In this document: piece by piece, positions 35,006 through 45,500 of the stretch | Layout: each line of letters starts with the position of its first letter | Position numbering within the stretch: the stretch's first letter is position 1 | NCBI GenBank assembly: GCA_037179385.1 | Contig: CM074188.1 | Span: 16,943,318 to 17,007,317, forward strand | Reading direction: 5' to 3' | Origin: Holothuria scabra | Lineage: Eukaryota > Echinodermata > Holothuroidea > Aspidochirotida > Holothuriidae | DNA length: 64,000 nucleotides | Notes under the pieces: model-generated | Seen by the model: the letters and a program-made list of their open reading frames with translations, nothing else | Told to the model about the DNA's origin: nothing | Database searches by the model: none | Made by a program: the position numbers and the translations under genes

Positions 35006-35734
35006 CAACCTGACTACATAGGTTCCTTTTGCTAACGCAAGGAACCAAAAAAGGAATTTTATTGGTAACTTATCCGATCGGCATACAATACCTAAATTCC
35101 AATACATAAATTAGTAACAGGGAGAAACGCCTAGCAGAACGGTCCATGCATATGATCCCTTTCGGGAGCTATGAGGATATTTCTTTTACGCTGTTACCTG
35201 AAACCTTAATGACCTACCAAATCAGGGTCATTTTTTTCTCCTTTTTTTTTAAATTGGTAATACCAACACTCGATTTCACACAAGCTGATGTTGTCTCCCA
35301 TAAATTGCCGTCTGTAGATCAGACATTGTTTTGCGTTTGCAAAGAAACCTCCGCATTTTACTTGTTGCCATACATCGGATTTCCTCACTTTGCACACATT
35401 TTTCAGAGTACTCAAGGTCATGAATATTCACCACCAATAATTCTGTTGCCCAGGACATGTCTAGGCATGGATTGTCATTTATGCATGCGCACAATTTCAT
35501 TCGTTTGGTAAGCGTTGCTTTAAATTCAGTTTTTGGAAAAGAAGTCACTGCAATTTTTCCTTAGTAAATAAGTTTTAAAGATGTATGACACGAAACCCCC
35601 AAAACCAATACGTAATTAACAGCTGTAGCCTTTAGTCATGTAAAATGTCTTATTCAAGGTGTTTAGCTTTTCCGTCACACCTGTTTTACATTTCATGCCT
35701 TTTGTAAATTATATTCTAGTTATGGAGGCGAGTC

Positions 35735-36062
35735 ATAGGCGCAGGGCAGCATTTCATTTTGGGGGGCCAGGAGCGGATCCATAAGATTTTTTCCAGAGGT
35801 GTCCAAAGTGTGATCGCCGGCCCGAGGGAGGGGTATGAGGGGAGGGGTGTTGAGTATTCGACCATTTCGGACATTGCGTTACGAATGACTGAAGGAAAGC
35901 TCACGAATAATAGCTTGATACGCTGTCCAAATGTGTAGCGAATTTTTGTAAGCTTATTGATATTTCATTAAAACGTTAACGCGACTTTGTTGTTTTTCTC
36001 CTTTTCGGACATATCTTTTTAAGATTTCGGGCGCTTTTATGGATTTTCTGAGTACAGATAAT
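35735..36062 (+). repeat. R3 fragment behind a CATAGGCG-type end
   Basis: CATAGGCGCAGGGCAG at about 35734 recalls the hAT-like terminus at 25833. GACCATTTCGGACATTGCGT and CCAAATGTGTAGCGAA match R3 units at 27600 and 59530. Confidence 0.55.
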
Positions 36063-36674
36063 TAAAACCATGTCAATCCTTAAATCTCAAGTGGCTTCCC
36101 ACATTTTCGATCTTGCAGAGAAGAACAGAATAGGACCCTCAGTAAAAAAATGCATAGCATACTATGTCTGAGCAGTATTACTTTGACTTTGTACGAAACC
36201 CGTCATACCCCTTGCCTCGTATAACTGGCTGGCACGTTTTACCTTTAAAGGCAAACGTGATGAACCCGACAGCTCATTTCGTCATTATCTCTTTTAAGTA
36301 TATTGACTGAGTGTTTTTTGTTCCATCGAATTTCCTTCTTTCTGCCATCTTCATCCGTTTCGTGTGACATTCTTTTTGCTTGAGTTTATGAAATTTCAAT
36401 AGTGCATTGTGCACGTAATAATAGGTTTCATTAATAACGGTAGAACCGGGAGGTCTAGGGGACTCAGACCCACCCCACCGCTTTCTGCGCCAACCGATAG
36501 TGGCACACGGTTTAAATAGTCGTGATTGCACTGTGCTATCCCCTCCCTTCTGGCAATATTTGTGTCCTTCCCTCTGCGCCCGGGTTCATCCTTAGTGGAC
36601 ATACTCGAGTATTTGTTTTGAAAAACATGAAACTATATATATATAACACATTTCGAAATACTTTAGATGCTTAC
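36063..36674. other. Intron 2 sequence without recognised gene
   Basis: No repeat match or exon was recognised. Confidence 0.4.
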
Positions 36675-36857
36675 CTTCACTGTTGCCAAAAGTGTGGTCA
36701 GTTAATGGACCTGTTGAAGGTGTAGCCGTTTCGCCCTGATGCAAAGTCCAGTCAAAGTCATCATCTGATCTTTGTGTAAAATTGTCGTTGTTGTTGTTGT
36801 CGGTTTCAAAGTTGGAGAAGAATGATGAAAGGTAAGGACTCTCTGTTGTCTGTGCCT
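36675..36857 (-). CDS. MAM gene exon 2: MAM1 N-terminal part
   Basis: The exon is 183 nt, phase 1 at both ends. The acceptor is TTTACAG ending at 36858 and the donor is GTAAGC at 36674. It starts with a Thr/Ser-rich linker (EAQTTESPYLSSFF) and enters the MAM fold at NFETDNN, followed by DDDFDWTLHQGETATPSTGP and LTDHTFGNSEG, the classic DFDW and TGP-DHT blocks of MAM domains. Where family members carry Cys-x-Phe-Glu and a second Cys about eight residues on, this exon has Asn-Phe-Glu in an Asn/Asp-rich stretch and no cysteine at all. Both partners of the first disulfide are therefore absent, which looks like a coordinated loss. The reading frame is intact. Confidence 0.9.
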
Positions 36858-37221
36858 CTGTAAACAGTATAAAACCGTTAAATAAAAAGGTATAAATATA
36901 ATGAAGGTAGCGTGTACTTTGCCAGTTTGCAGTCTCTTCGAAACAAAGAATACAATCAGTGTTGCTTCTGGTACCTATAAGAACATGTTCTACCATCCAA
37001 TTCATTTAAAGACCTACCGGTACCGTGTAACTCGACCCAGTTCGTCCAAACCTCATAAAAAGAACACAAATATCAAAATGGTCATCCATGCAGAAGAAGC
37101 AATTAGACCGAGTGCTACGCTATCAGTGGCCACCAATGTCAAAGTTGTAAACCACTGATCTACATACCTGGATGAAAGGTAGTGCCGAAAATTCCGAAGC
37201 AAAAAAGCCGCCGTATTATGT

Positions 37222-37850
37222 GTGGCAAACGCGTCCAAAGATGTTATAAACATAGATACCAAACTTAAAATGGCGCTGTGACTCCTCATGGAGGCCGAAT
37301 CGGAGGGGCGGAAGTGCTGATCACTGATCAGTCGTTTAGAAATCTAACAGTTAATTGATATCTTCCAGTAGTATAAGTACATGTGATATTAAAACGTTGC
37401 AATTCTTGCAAACACCATTCTTCAAAAAATTTCACTTACATGAAACAGTTTCAGGCTTCTTCGCCGGCTTTCTACTTAAGAACATTTCAACATTAACGCA
37501 CAACGACTGGTCTATGCACGCGTCTACATTCTTACGCGCTTACAACACAAAATCAACTACTGCGTTTTTTCCAAGCACGCGGAAGTACGCGTCAATTACT
37601 CAGGATAACACACGGAGAAATGCATTGTCCGCATACAGAACTCGCTTTGAAAATGCACGCACGCCGAAATCTCGTCACAATTGAATTTTCTGTTACGCAT
37701 GCGTAATTGTGCATGCAGATTACCGAATAGAACTGTGCGCATGTCAAGTCATCACTTCCGCCCCTCCGATTGAGCTTCCGTGAGGAGTCAGGCGTCTTAC
37801 AGTGTAGGGATGGGAATTTGGTATCTACGTTTATAATATCTTTGAACGCG
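37222..37850. repeat. Imperfect inverted repeat with arms of about 100 bp
   Basis: The left arm (37222-37320) and right arm (37741-37850, opposite strand) share ATAAACATAGATACCAAA-like, GACTCCTCA and TCGGAGGGGCGGAAGTG blocks. About 420 bases lie between. This fits a foldback element or an inverted duplication in intron 1. Confidence 0.7.
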
Positions 37851-38069
37851 TCGTGCAACAGCGCCACTCTCCACACAGTTGGATAGGCAATTTGATATGT
37901 TGGCTTGATAGTTTAACGTTTTGGCTTGAAATGAGGCCAGATTTATTGTGGGATGTGCTCATTTGCAACAGAAAATGTCAATTACTTTGAAACCTTAACA
38001 CGATAATGTAATATAGAGCGCAATCTTTGACTTAGTGCAGTTTGGCTGAGTGGCTATGGGGCGTCTCAG

Positions 38070-39360
38070 TCCTCTTTCACAGTGGCAACTAAGTGCAAGT
38101 TCAATAAAAGGGGGGGGGGGGTGTCGAGTCTCACCCTTTAAATTCGAGCCCACAAAGTCGCTCACGCAGAATCGCCCCTAACAAAGTCTCCCCTGACAAC
38201 TCCACCCCTCAGTTCATATCGGCCCTGCCAGAGGTGACTTCAAATATTCCTTTTATGAATGGAAAGTAAATTAAGCTTCACTCCATAGGCAGGAGCGTTG
38301 AATTATGAAGTCAATAAACCACGCAACGTAATCAACTCTTTCTCTCTCTCTCAGAAACACTGTTGAATATTTTACTGTCCAGGTGAAGAGAGGCCTGCAG
38401 TTATTTAATAGTACTAGCCGAATGCTGATGCTTCGTCGTGGTCAATAAACCTGGGTGGCACAGTGGGGGCAATGCAGTCACTCAAGTCGCCTCCTATAAA
38501 GAAACCCCTGACAAAGTCTCCCGCTTGGCCAACAAAGCCGCCCATAACAAAGTTGTCCCTAACAAAATCTCCACCTGACAAAGTCGTCAGCCCCTAAAAT
38601 AAAGTTAAAAAACGTGCTATCAAACATAGGTAGTATGGGTCCCTCATATTGGTAAGTCCCCCTGTGGGCTGGGCTGTAGAATATGCCTACAGTATTCCCC
38701 ACCTGTCGTAAGAGGAGACTAAACGGGAGAACTTGTACCGCATTTGACCTATATGACACTATATATTTATAACACATTCGTGTTGGTGTGTCGTTAAATC
38801 TTATCTTACTAACAAACCCTTATGGGTAAGTCCATACCGGTGGGGGCATTTGCCGAGATTGATAAGGGGCCCATAAGGGTAGCCCACATGCATGAGGAAT
38901 ATTTAAGGATTGAAGCTGACCCATATTCAGTTTTCCACACACTATCAGTTCCTTAAATGAGCCTCAGAACTAGTTGCCCATGTAGTCACTTGGATCAACT
39001 TAAGGAGCCGCCCATGGGTCTATTATCATAATTCCGGGTGCAAAACCATATGGACCATTAGGGGTTATGAAATGGGTCTCGTAAGATTCCCAATGAGAAC
39101 GTTACCTGTAAAATGGTTACTTTTTCGGGGGTGAGTCTTTGAGAGACATAGAACAGCATAATCTTGACGGAGGCGGCGGACTTAGTTAGCCCCGGAGAAA
39201 CCTGGCTTGTCCAGCAGGCACCAGGGGCCTTTTTCAAAGTGAGACTTCGTTAGGAGGCGACTTTGTAACTGAGTGTCTTAGTTTGTTACTAGGGAGACTG
39301 TGTAGAGGAGACTTCAGATGTGGAAGACTTTGCTAGGGTGCCTAAGCAGTGAACTTGAAG
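38070..39360. repeat. Degenerate ACAAAGTCNCCCCT units in both orientations
   Basis: ACAAAGTCTCCC-type units cluster at 38150-38210 and 38475-38595. The complementary form (GGAGGCGACTTTGT, GGAGACT, GACTTTGCTAGG) is at 39240-39340. A CCCCACCTGTCGTAAGAGGA block lies at about 38697. Probably one repeat-derived region; its class is not recognised. Confidence 0.5.
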
Positions 39361-40375
39361 TACATTTAGTAGGCCTACCATGAAACCTGCGCAGGCGTCA
39401 ATGTTTTCAACTTCATGTACTTGCAATCTGTTGCTGCATAATTGAAACTAAAAGCAACACACGATCTCGGCATTTCTGTTGTGTTCATTTTAGGTTGCAT
39501 ACAATGTATACGTTTTAGTCAGAAAATCAAGAAATTTAACTGGTTTAAAAATTTGTCAGTTGTCACTCAGTGCACATATGGCTATAACGAATCAGTGAAG
39601 TTTGTGCCTCGACTAAATGTTTTTGCCACCTGCAAAATGGCCACCGTAAGACTTTCGGTTGCTTCAATTTGTCAATAGCAGTTACGTGCACGCCTTACAT
39701 CCAGGTATATAGATCAGTGGTTTAAACTAGGGACAAAGAAAAATGTAAGAAGGCAAAAGCAAAAACTTTTCTCGCGGAGCGCAAAACTGTTCGCGAAGCG
39801 CGGGCTGCTGTGGGTGGGCTCCAGGGCAATTTGGGCCAGGTCGTTTTGGGAGGGGGGCAGGGGCAAATTCCCGGAAGTTCTGAGTTTTAAGCATATCAGT
39901 GAAAATTTAGTCTTAGGATTAGTACATTACTTGCTTTTTTTTGGGGGGGGGGGGTGGACCTACCTCATGATGACTGGCCTAACTTGGGAGGGTAACTAGG
40001 GAACGGACAAAACTCTGACGGGAAATGCCCTCTCATTCCCCGCGTAGAGCGACTGCTTTACTCTGTAAACGTACATCATTATAGGCCCATTAGGCCCTGG
40101 GGATGGAATTGAAAGCCAAAATTGAAAGTCCGTCCATGACCGAAGATAACATTTGTCGATCTTTGGCATGGGGTGGTACGAGGCAGTGGGTAGGTAGCGG
40201 GTAGGTAGCACATTTCTCCCAGCATGGTCCACAACACGTTAGGGCAGGGGAAACATGACCAATTCCCTAGATTTGAAAGTGCAGGGACTGCCTTGACGTC
40301 ATCCTTTCAGGGCTGTAATGAAAGAAGTAGGAATCACCAACCTGCAGGACATCAGACCGTAATCACGTTTTTCAC

Positions 40376-40410
<35 letters not shown>

Positions 40411-40678
40411 CAGTTTTAAGATGTTTGTTAATGCAGTGGCATACCTAATGCAAAGGATTATGACACCTGCAATAGGCATAGGGACCGTTTACTAAGTGGA
40501 AAAAAGAAGTGTTTTGAGAAGCGTTAAATCCTAAACACCGTGTTTTAGAGTTTCAGATATGCTAAAGTTTTATGATAAGGGCGCCATGTGCAATGTATTA
40601 ATTTACTGCAGAAGTTGACACACAGAACCGTTTTATCAGCTTAAACGAAGCTATATTAGCACATGGTGAAAACATTTT
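39361..40678. other. Intron 1: repeat fragments and a 30-base poly-T
   Basis: CGCGGAGCGC and CGCGAAGCGCGGG at about 39774-39807 belong to the GC-hairpin repeat class. A poly-T of about 30 lies at 40379-40408. No gene is seen. Confidence 0.45.
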
Positions 40679-40683
40679 ACGTA

Positions 40684-40790
40684 CTCACGTAATAATTATC
40701 ACGTACGTACTACTATTACGTACGTACGCAATAATAATTACGTACTTGTTAATATTGCGTACGTACGTAATAATTATTATATATGTAAGT
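40684..40790. repeat. Cluster of ACGTACGTAATAATTA palindromes
   Basis: TACGTACGTA and AATAATTATTA alternate in both orientations over about 100 bases, so several self-complementary folds are possible. Confidence 0.7.
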
Positions 40791-42360
40791 ATACAAAATA
40801 TATATAGGGACACGCAAAAAATTAAAAAAGAAATCCGCAAGCAGGAGACCCTCCCGTAGAACCCTTCATCGTTGGTCACCGCATACACCAGCCTCAGCCG
40901 TACCACTTTCACAAAACCTCCTGTTGTACCAACGTTTCCACTGTCGTTGAAATTTTTATTCCATCGTGAGCAGCTGAGAATAGCTCATGATCTCACGATA
41001 GGACAGTGTACCGTATATGATAACTTTATCTTTATGGGATTCGAAAGGTCCTTAGCAACGAAAGACAATGATAGCGTTAACAGTGCTCTTTCTTTGTAAA
41101 AAAAAAAAATCAGACGCTCGAACCCAATAGATAAGCAGTGCTTGGCACTATGCTCTTAACTTTTCCTGCAGATGCGGCACCGTATATGAAGTGATTTAAA
41201 GTCATATGAACCTAATCAAGTACTTATACGTAGGTTATTTTTTCTTGAAAAGTAAGTACTCTTGGTGCAATTAGAGAGCAAAGTTCGGCATTTTATTAAC
41301 TTCAAAGAAAGAAAATATACAGGAAGAACATTTTGTTGCCGTTCACAGACCTGTGTCTACTGTAAGCCCAGCTGTGTAAGTCTACTTAGAATATGTTTGA
41401 TGTCGGTACGTAATAAGTCCACAAAATATTTCTAGGTGGTAACTTAATTAATGTGGTACAAGAATGCACCCAGATGAGCTGCTAGGTGTTATTAGACTTG
41501 CACTCAGTGATGACAATGAATATCATTCTGATGAAAATCGATTGTAAACAAAAACGATTTTTCTTGGTTGGTCTATAAAAACGTCGTATTATGATAGGCG
41601 AAGTGATCTTATGAGCAAATGGTAATATTGAGGGTGTCAAAGTCATTCACTAAAGAATCATACGTGACAAAATGGAAGCAGTCATTTTTCACACTGATGC
41701 AACCTTAACTTGCTTTTGAGACCTTTAATGGCCCGTGGCTTTACTTCAGTTTTCCCAAACACAGGCAAAGAGAATCATGCACAATGTACATTTTCAGGTT
41801 GTCCTGATCATTTGCATTCCTGGCAGTAGTTCTTTCAAACAGTCAAATGTTTCACTCAACCACGTGCACCGTACCGAGTCTAAAACTCGAGAGCCATTCA
41901 ACTGCACTTTCAGTACCATGCGGGTCACAAGAAATTTCCTTCCTTTTTCACACGAAACTGATTAGGATTGTAATTATAGTCATGCACCCTTATCCAGTAG
42001 TGTTTGAATTGCGGTTTGTAGACGGTGAAAACAAAAGCAAATCGTCAACCCTAAAGATGATAGGTCATATTTGGATTTACATAAATTGACGCAAAAAGGG
42101 AGGTAATTGGGTGCATTTTATGTGGATAACAAGGCCTGTACAATTAGGTATGTGCAATGGGAACAACTACATCAAAATCATGCGCTATATTAACCAGTTT
42201 TGTATTCGCAAAGAACCAAAGGTCACCTAAGACTGTTTGCCATTAACAGATGGACGGCAGAATTCATCACTTTACGACGTTGATTTGAAAGGGTTACATT
42301 CACCAGTGACTCGTCCAGTGGTTACATTCACTCGTAAGCCTACGCTACCGCCTAGATAAG
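40791..42360. other. Intron 1: no gene supported; one exon-like open stretch on the minus strand
   Basis: On the minus strand, about 40978-40845 reads SCSRWNKNFNDSGNVGTTGG and FVKVVRLRLVYAVTNDEGFY with protein-like composition. It is open after a CAG acceptor-like site but has no good donor, and its phase does not fit exon 1. Otherwise there is nothing. Confidence 0.3.
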
Positions 42361-42829
42361 CAATAAGGACTCCAGGAGAGAGTGAGAGAGAGAGCACTTG
42401 GGATTGTGGCATGCCTCATATGACAGAATGATGCTTCTAATCAATGGCGGCGCCAGAATGTCAAAACTGGAGGACAAAGGAAAATGTTTGGGCTCGGTTG
42501 CAGCCCGAAACCGAGCCCAAAGCGCCCGCCCCTGCGAGTGGGGGTCCAAGGGGATCGGGAGAGAGGTTTTGGCATATCTCTGAATGAAAAATTTATTTTC
42601 AGGAGAAGGCCGTATATTATTCATTTTGTCGATTAACCCAACTTCCAACTGACCTAAGTTGAGGGCCATGAAGTGGAGGTAATTGGTTGAGGACAAAATC
42701 TGAGGGGAAAATTCCCCTTTCGCCCCGTACAGTGCCGCTGCTGCTTTTTAATAAGATGTATAAAATGCAAGCCTTTCTATGTACGTCCTAATAGCAACTA
42801 TAGTCTAAGGTAATGACACCGCCTGTTTT
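42361..42829. repeat. GGCGCCAGAATG-type repeat fragment with a 10-bp hairpin
   Basis: AATGGCGGCGCCAGAATG at about 42443 resembles the start of the composite repeat at 30041. GGGCTCGGTT pairs with AACCGAGCCC at about 42490-42518. Confidence 0.5.
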
Positions 42830-43048
42830 CTTTTTGAAACAAACTTGACAGAGGTCTTCTTCTTATGAAATGTATACAAGCACCCTATGAGATTAAAAGC
42901 GGTGCTGGGTGTAACTGGTATCCGCCCTAGTTACATGATCTGTACCCTCAAGTGATAAATGCTTTCATGGTGTCCACAATGTGTAAAAAGCAAATATTGC
43001 CGGTAAACTTTAACTGGTTTGCCAACTAACTCCAAATGTTGGGGCTAT

Positions 43049-43384
43049 GCACACTGACTGCTTAACAAGAATTCCCTAACTGCAGTGTTGTAACAAGTCA
43101 CGACTCGAGTCACTTCATCTCAAAATGGTAGTGACTCGATAGAATTCAGGAGTACTTTTGAAATAGTACAGTGACTCGAGTCAATGACTCGACTCGAGTC
43201 ACTTAAAAGTTTGAAAACTGGTGACTCGAGTCACTAATCTAGTGACTCGATTACAACACTGCCTAACTGGCTAACGATAGCCCTAGCTAATTCCTTACCT
43301 AATCTTAAACTCTAACAAAGAATACAACCGATAAAATACAATGGCAACCGACACCAAATCAACGGAACGCCTTAAACAGTGCGC
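43049..43384. mobile_element. M1 MITE copy interrupted by a second MITE
   Basis: The outer parts align with the 28872-29011 copy (CTTAACAAGAATTCCCTAAC, CTGGCTAACGATAGCC, CTTAAACAGTGCGC). The 179-bp insert plus an 8-bp duplication accounts for most of the length difference. Confidence 0.85.
43083..43261. mobile_element. hAT-like MITE with exact 8-bp target duplication
   Basis: The ends are CAGTGTTGTAA and TTACAACACTG (11-bp perfect). CCTAACTG is duplicated exactly at 43075-43082 and 43262-43269. The interior is rich in the palindrome TGACTCGAGTCA. The uninterrupted site is visible in the M1 copy at 28872-29011. Confidence 0.92.
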
Positions 43385-44155
43385 TTCTACCCCTGATGTT
43401 ATGTACTTTTTTTATGTATATCGGTATATCTGGTATTGCCAATCAATTAGCAAGATGTGAAACCTAACTGTATTAAGTGTGTATGTAGTGTGCCCTAATT
43501 TCTTCCCTGAGGCGAGATGCTACCAGATAGAGAAATGAGGATGTTTGAGAAAGTAAGAAGAATTTGAGGGGCAAAATCAGCTATAACAAAGGACATCACG
43601 TTCTTTCATATGTTTCTGCAACTTACTGAATCATTCTGTTTCTTTAAGCGAGACGACTGATTTCGAAAATAATCTTTGATAAACTTGATGGGGTGCAGAG
43701 GTGATGGTATCGCCCCTCCATCTTAATAGCAAGTTGCGCTCGCAAGTATTTTGTTTTTTGTTTTTTGTTTTTGTTTTTTTCAGTACTGCACTGCACAATC
43801 GAATATCTGCCACGTTATGACAAATGAATACTAATTGAACATCTTTCATAAAGCTTACATACAAAAAAAAATGAAGTGTGCAGACGCTAAGACTCCTGTG
43901 GGCCTAACTTTTATTCTCACAATATTTGTGCAATCTTCCTGAAATACATGACAAACTGTAACATTAAAGCACTAAAAAAGTTCGCATTTGACAGAAAAGT
44001 TTCCTGAATGATGAGTAAGCATGACACATTTTTCGTTTTAAGGGGCACAACTGATTTAACTATTGGTCAGAGACACAAAGTTAACATCACATTCGGTTCA
44101 TGTTGTGTATCATCGCTTGCTTCCTCATCGTTCCCTCCATGGGCCCTCCTTTAAC

Positions 44156-44236
44156 TGTCAGTCAGTCAGTCCGTCAGTCAGTCAATCAGTCAGTAGGTCA
44201 GTCAGTCCGTCAGTCAGTCAGTCAGTCAGTCAGTCG
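44156..44236. repeat. (AGTC)n microsatellite
   Basis: About 20 AGTC units with a few substitutions. Open frames through it (Ser-Val-Ser-Gln) are artefacts. Confidence 0.97.
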
Positions 44237-45500
44237 GAGCGGGCCGAAAATTTGGGTTCTTTTACTCATTTGTAAATGTGGTGCTTGTATTGTAGAAAAC
44301 AGTATAGATTCAGGGTTTCCTATGAGGAAATTGAATATTTGGGGGACTACCGTAGAATCTGCGTTTCTCTGGTAAAACAGCTTTTACCAGAGATAGCATG
44401 TGCACAGAAGATCGTTGTTGTTATATAATGTTTTCTAAGGAGTGCGTATTGAAGATTCTCGGCGAAATTCAAAAAGCTCCCGAAACTGCCTTTTTCTGAC
44501 AAAATATTTAAAACTTTAAAGACTATTTTAAAGAAAATTTAGTAGGGAAACGGCACTGTAGCGGCTCGGAAAAGTTTACCACTGACTGCTTTCTGAGTGA
44601 CCATTTGCTTCTTTAAGGGTTGCAATTAAGGGCGCGCCTTTTTAAAACTAATTATTACAAATATGGAGCTTTTAGTAGGAAGAACTCTGAATTTTATAAA
44701 GTAAAAGTTGGGAAAACCGCACTGCACTTGACTGGTGTTTCAAATGGCAAATTGCCGAATTTTTCACTTTTTGAGCCAGGGGACAATCGCCCCTGCCCCC
44801 TGTAGCTACGTCACTGCTCTGCAACATTGAATACTGATAACATTTTGACACTTGAATAACTAAAGTATCCATCTATACAGGCTACTCAACTGACATGGTT
44901 GAAAGGTATCTGATGACAGGTGTTTATGAGCGCATTTGGGTACGGTAGGCCAATGGTTCCGTGCTTGGAATACGGAGCCTTGTTCGAAAGACTATCTTCA
45001 ATTGGTGCGGAGCGTACAGAAATTGTTGAAAATTCGAGAAACATCAGACAGCCGGAAATGGCATGTTTCGGGCTTGTAACTAGCAGCTAAGTATTCAGAT
45101 TTTTCTTTCAAGTGTGATCACCACTTTACCGGGGACGAGTTGCGGCGACGAAGCGCGCTAAAAATTTTTCACCTTTTAAACAAGTATACGTAGATATGGA
45201 GCTTGTCCATTTAGCTTTGGATTTTGGTTTTCCTGTAAGGAAATTTGAAGAGTTGGGAATAACTGAAGAATCTGCATTTCCTCCATATATTGTTGGCAAA
45301 TCTGAGAATGATTGTTTTCTTTAAGTCGCCCCGACTGTCGGGCAAAGAGCCGTTCGGCGAAACCAGATCAAAAACTGCTTCCCGAAGACAGGTAGATTGC
45401 GCGACGACTGAATCGTTGTTAATATGTTGTCTAAGGCCTGCAAACTGACACTCGTCGATGACATTTCAAAAGCTTCCCAAACTTTACTGCCCTTTTTAGA
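44237..45500 (+). repeat. Diverged composite/R1 repeat fragments plus U2-related copy D
   Basis: GGTGCGGAGCGTACAGAAAT (about 45004) and GCGACGAAGCGCGCTAAAAA (about 45142) match R1 and the GGCGCGC class. At 45325-45395 the minus strand reads CTTCGGGAAGCAGTTTTTG and TTTCGCCGAACGGCTCTTTG, a body fragment of the U2-headed repeat. Confidence 0.5.

Larger units (their letters stand above)
42830..43640 (-). repeat. R2 copy carrying a nested MITE within a MITE
   Basis: GGTGTAACTGG, GTTACATGATCTGT and AAATGCTTTCATGGTGT match the R2 copy at 61640-61720, and CTTCCCTGAGGCGAGA matches the other end. The copy is interrupted by M1 (43049-43384), itself interrupted by a hAT-like MITE (43083-43261). Confidence 0.65.

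Noticed and set aside
37168..37289. Alternative first exon with a signal peptide for the MAM gene
   Set aside because: Donor phase 2 does not match exon 2 (phase 1), and the sequence is one arm of an inverted repeat.
44063..44375. Ser-Val-Ser-Gln repeat frames resembling a mucin-like protein
   Set aside because: AGTC tetranucleotide repeat read in frame; it stays open only by chance.
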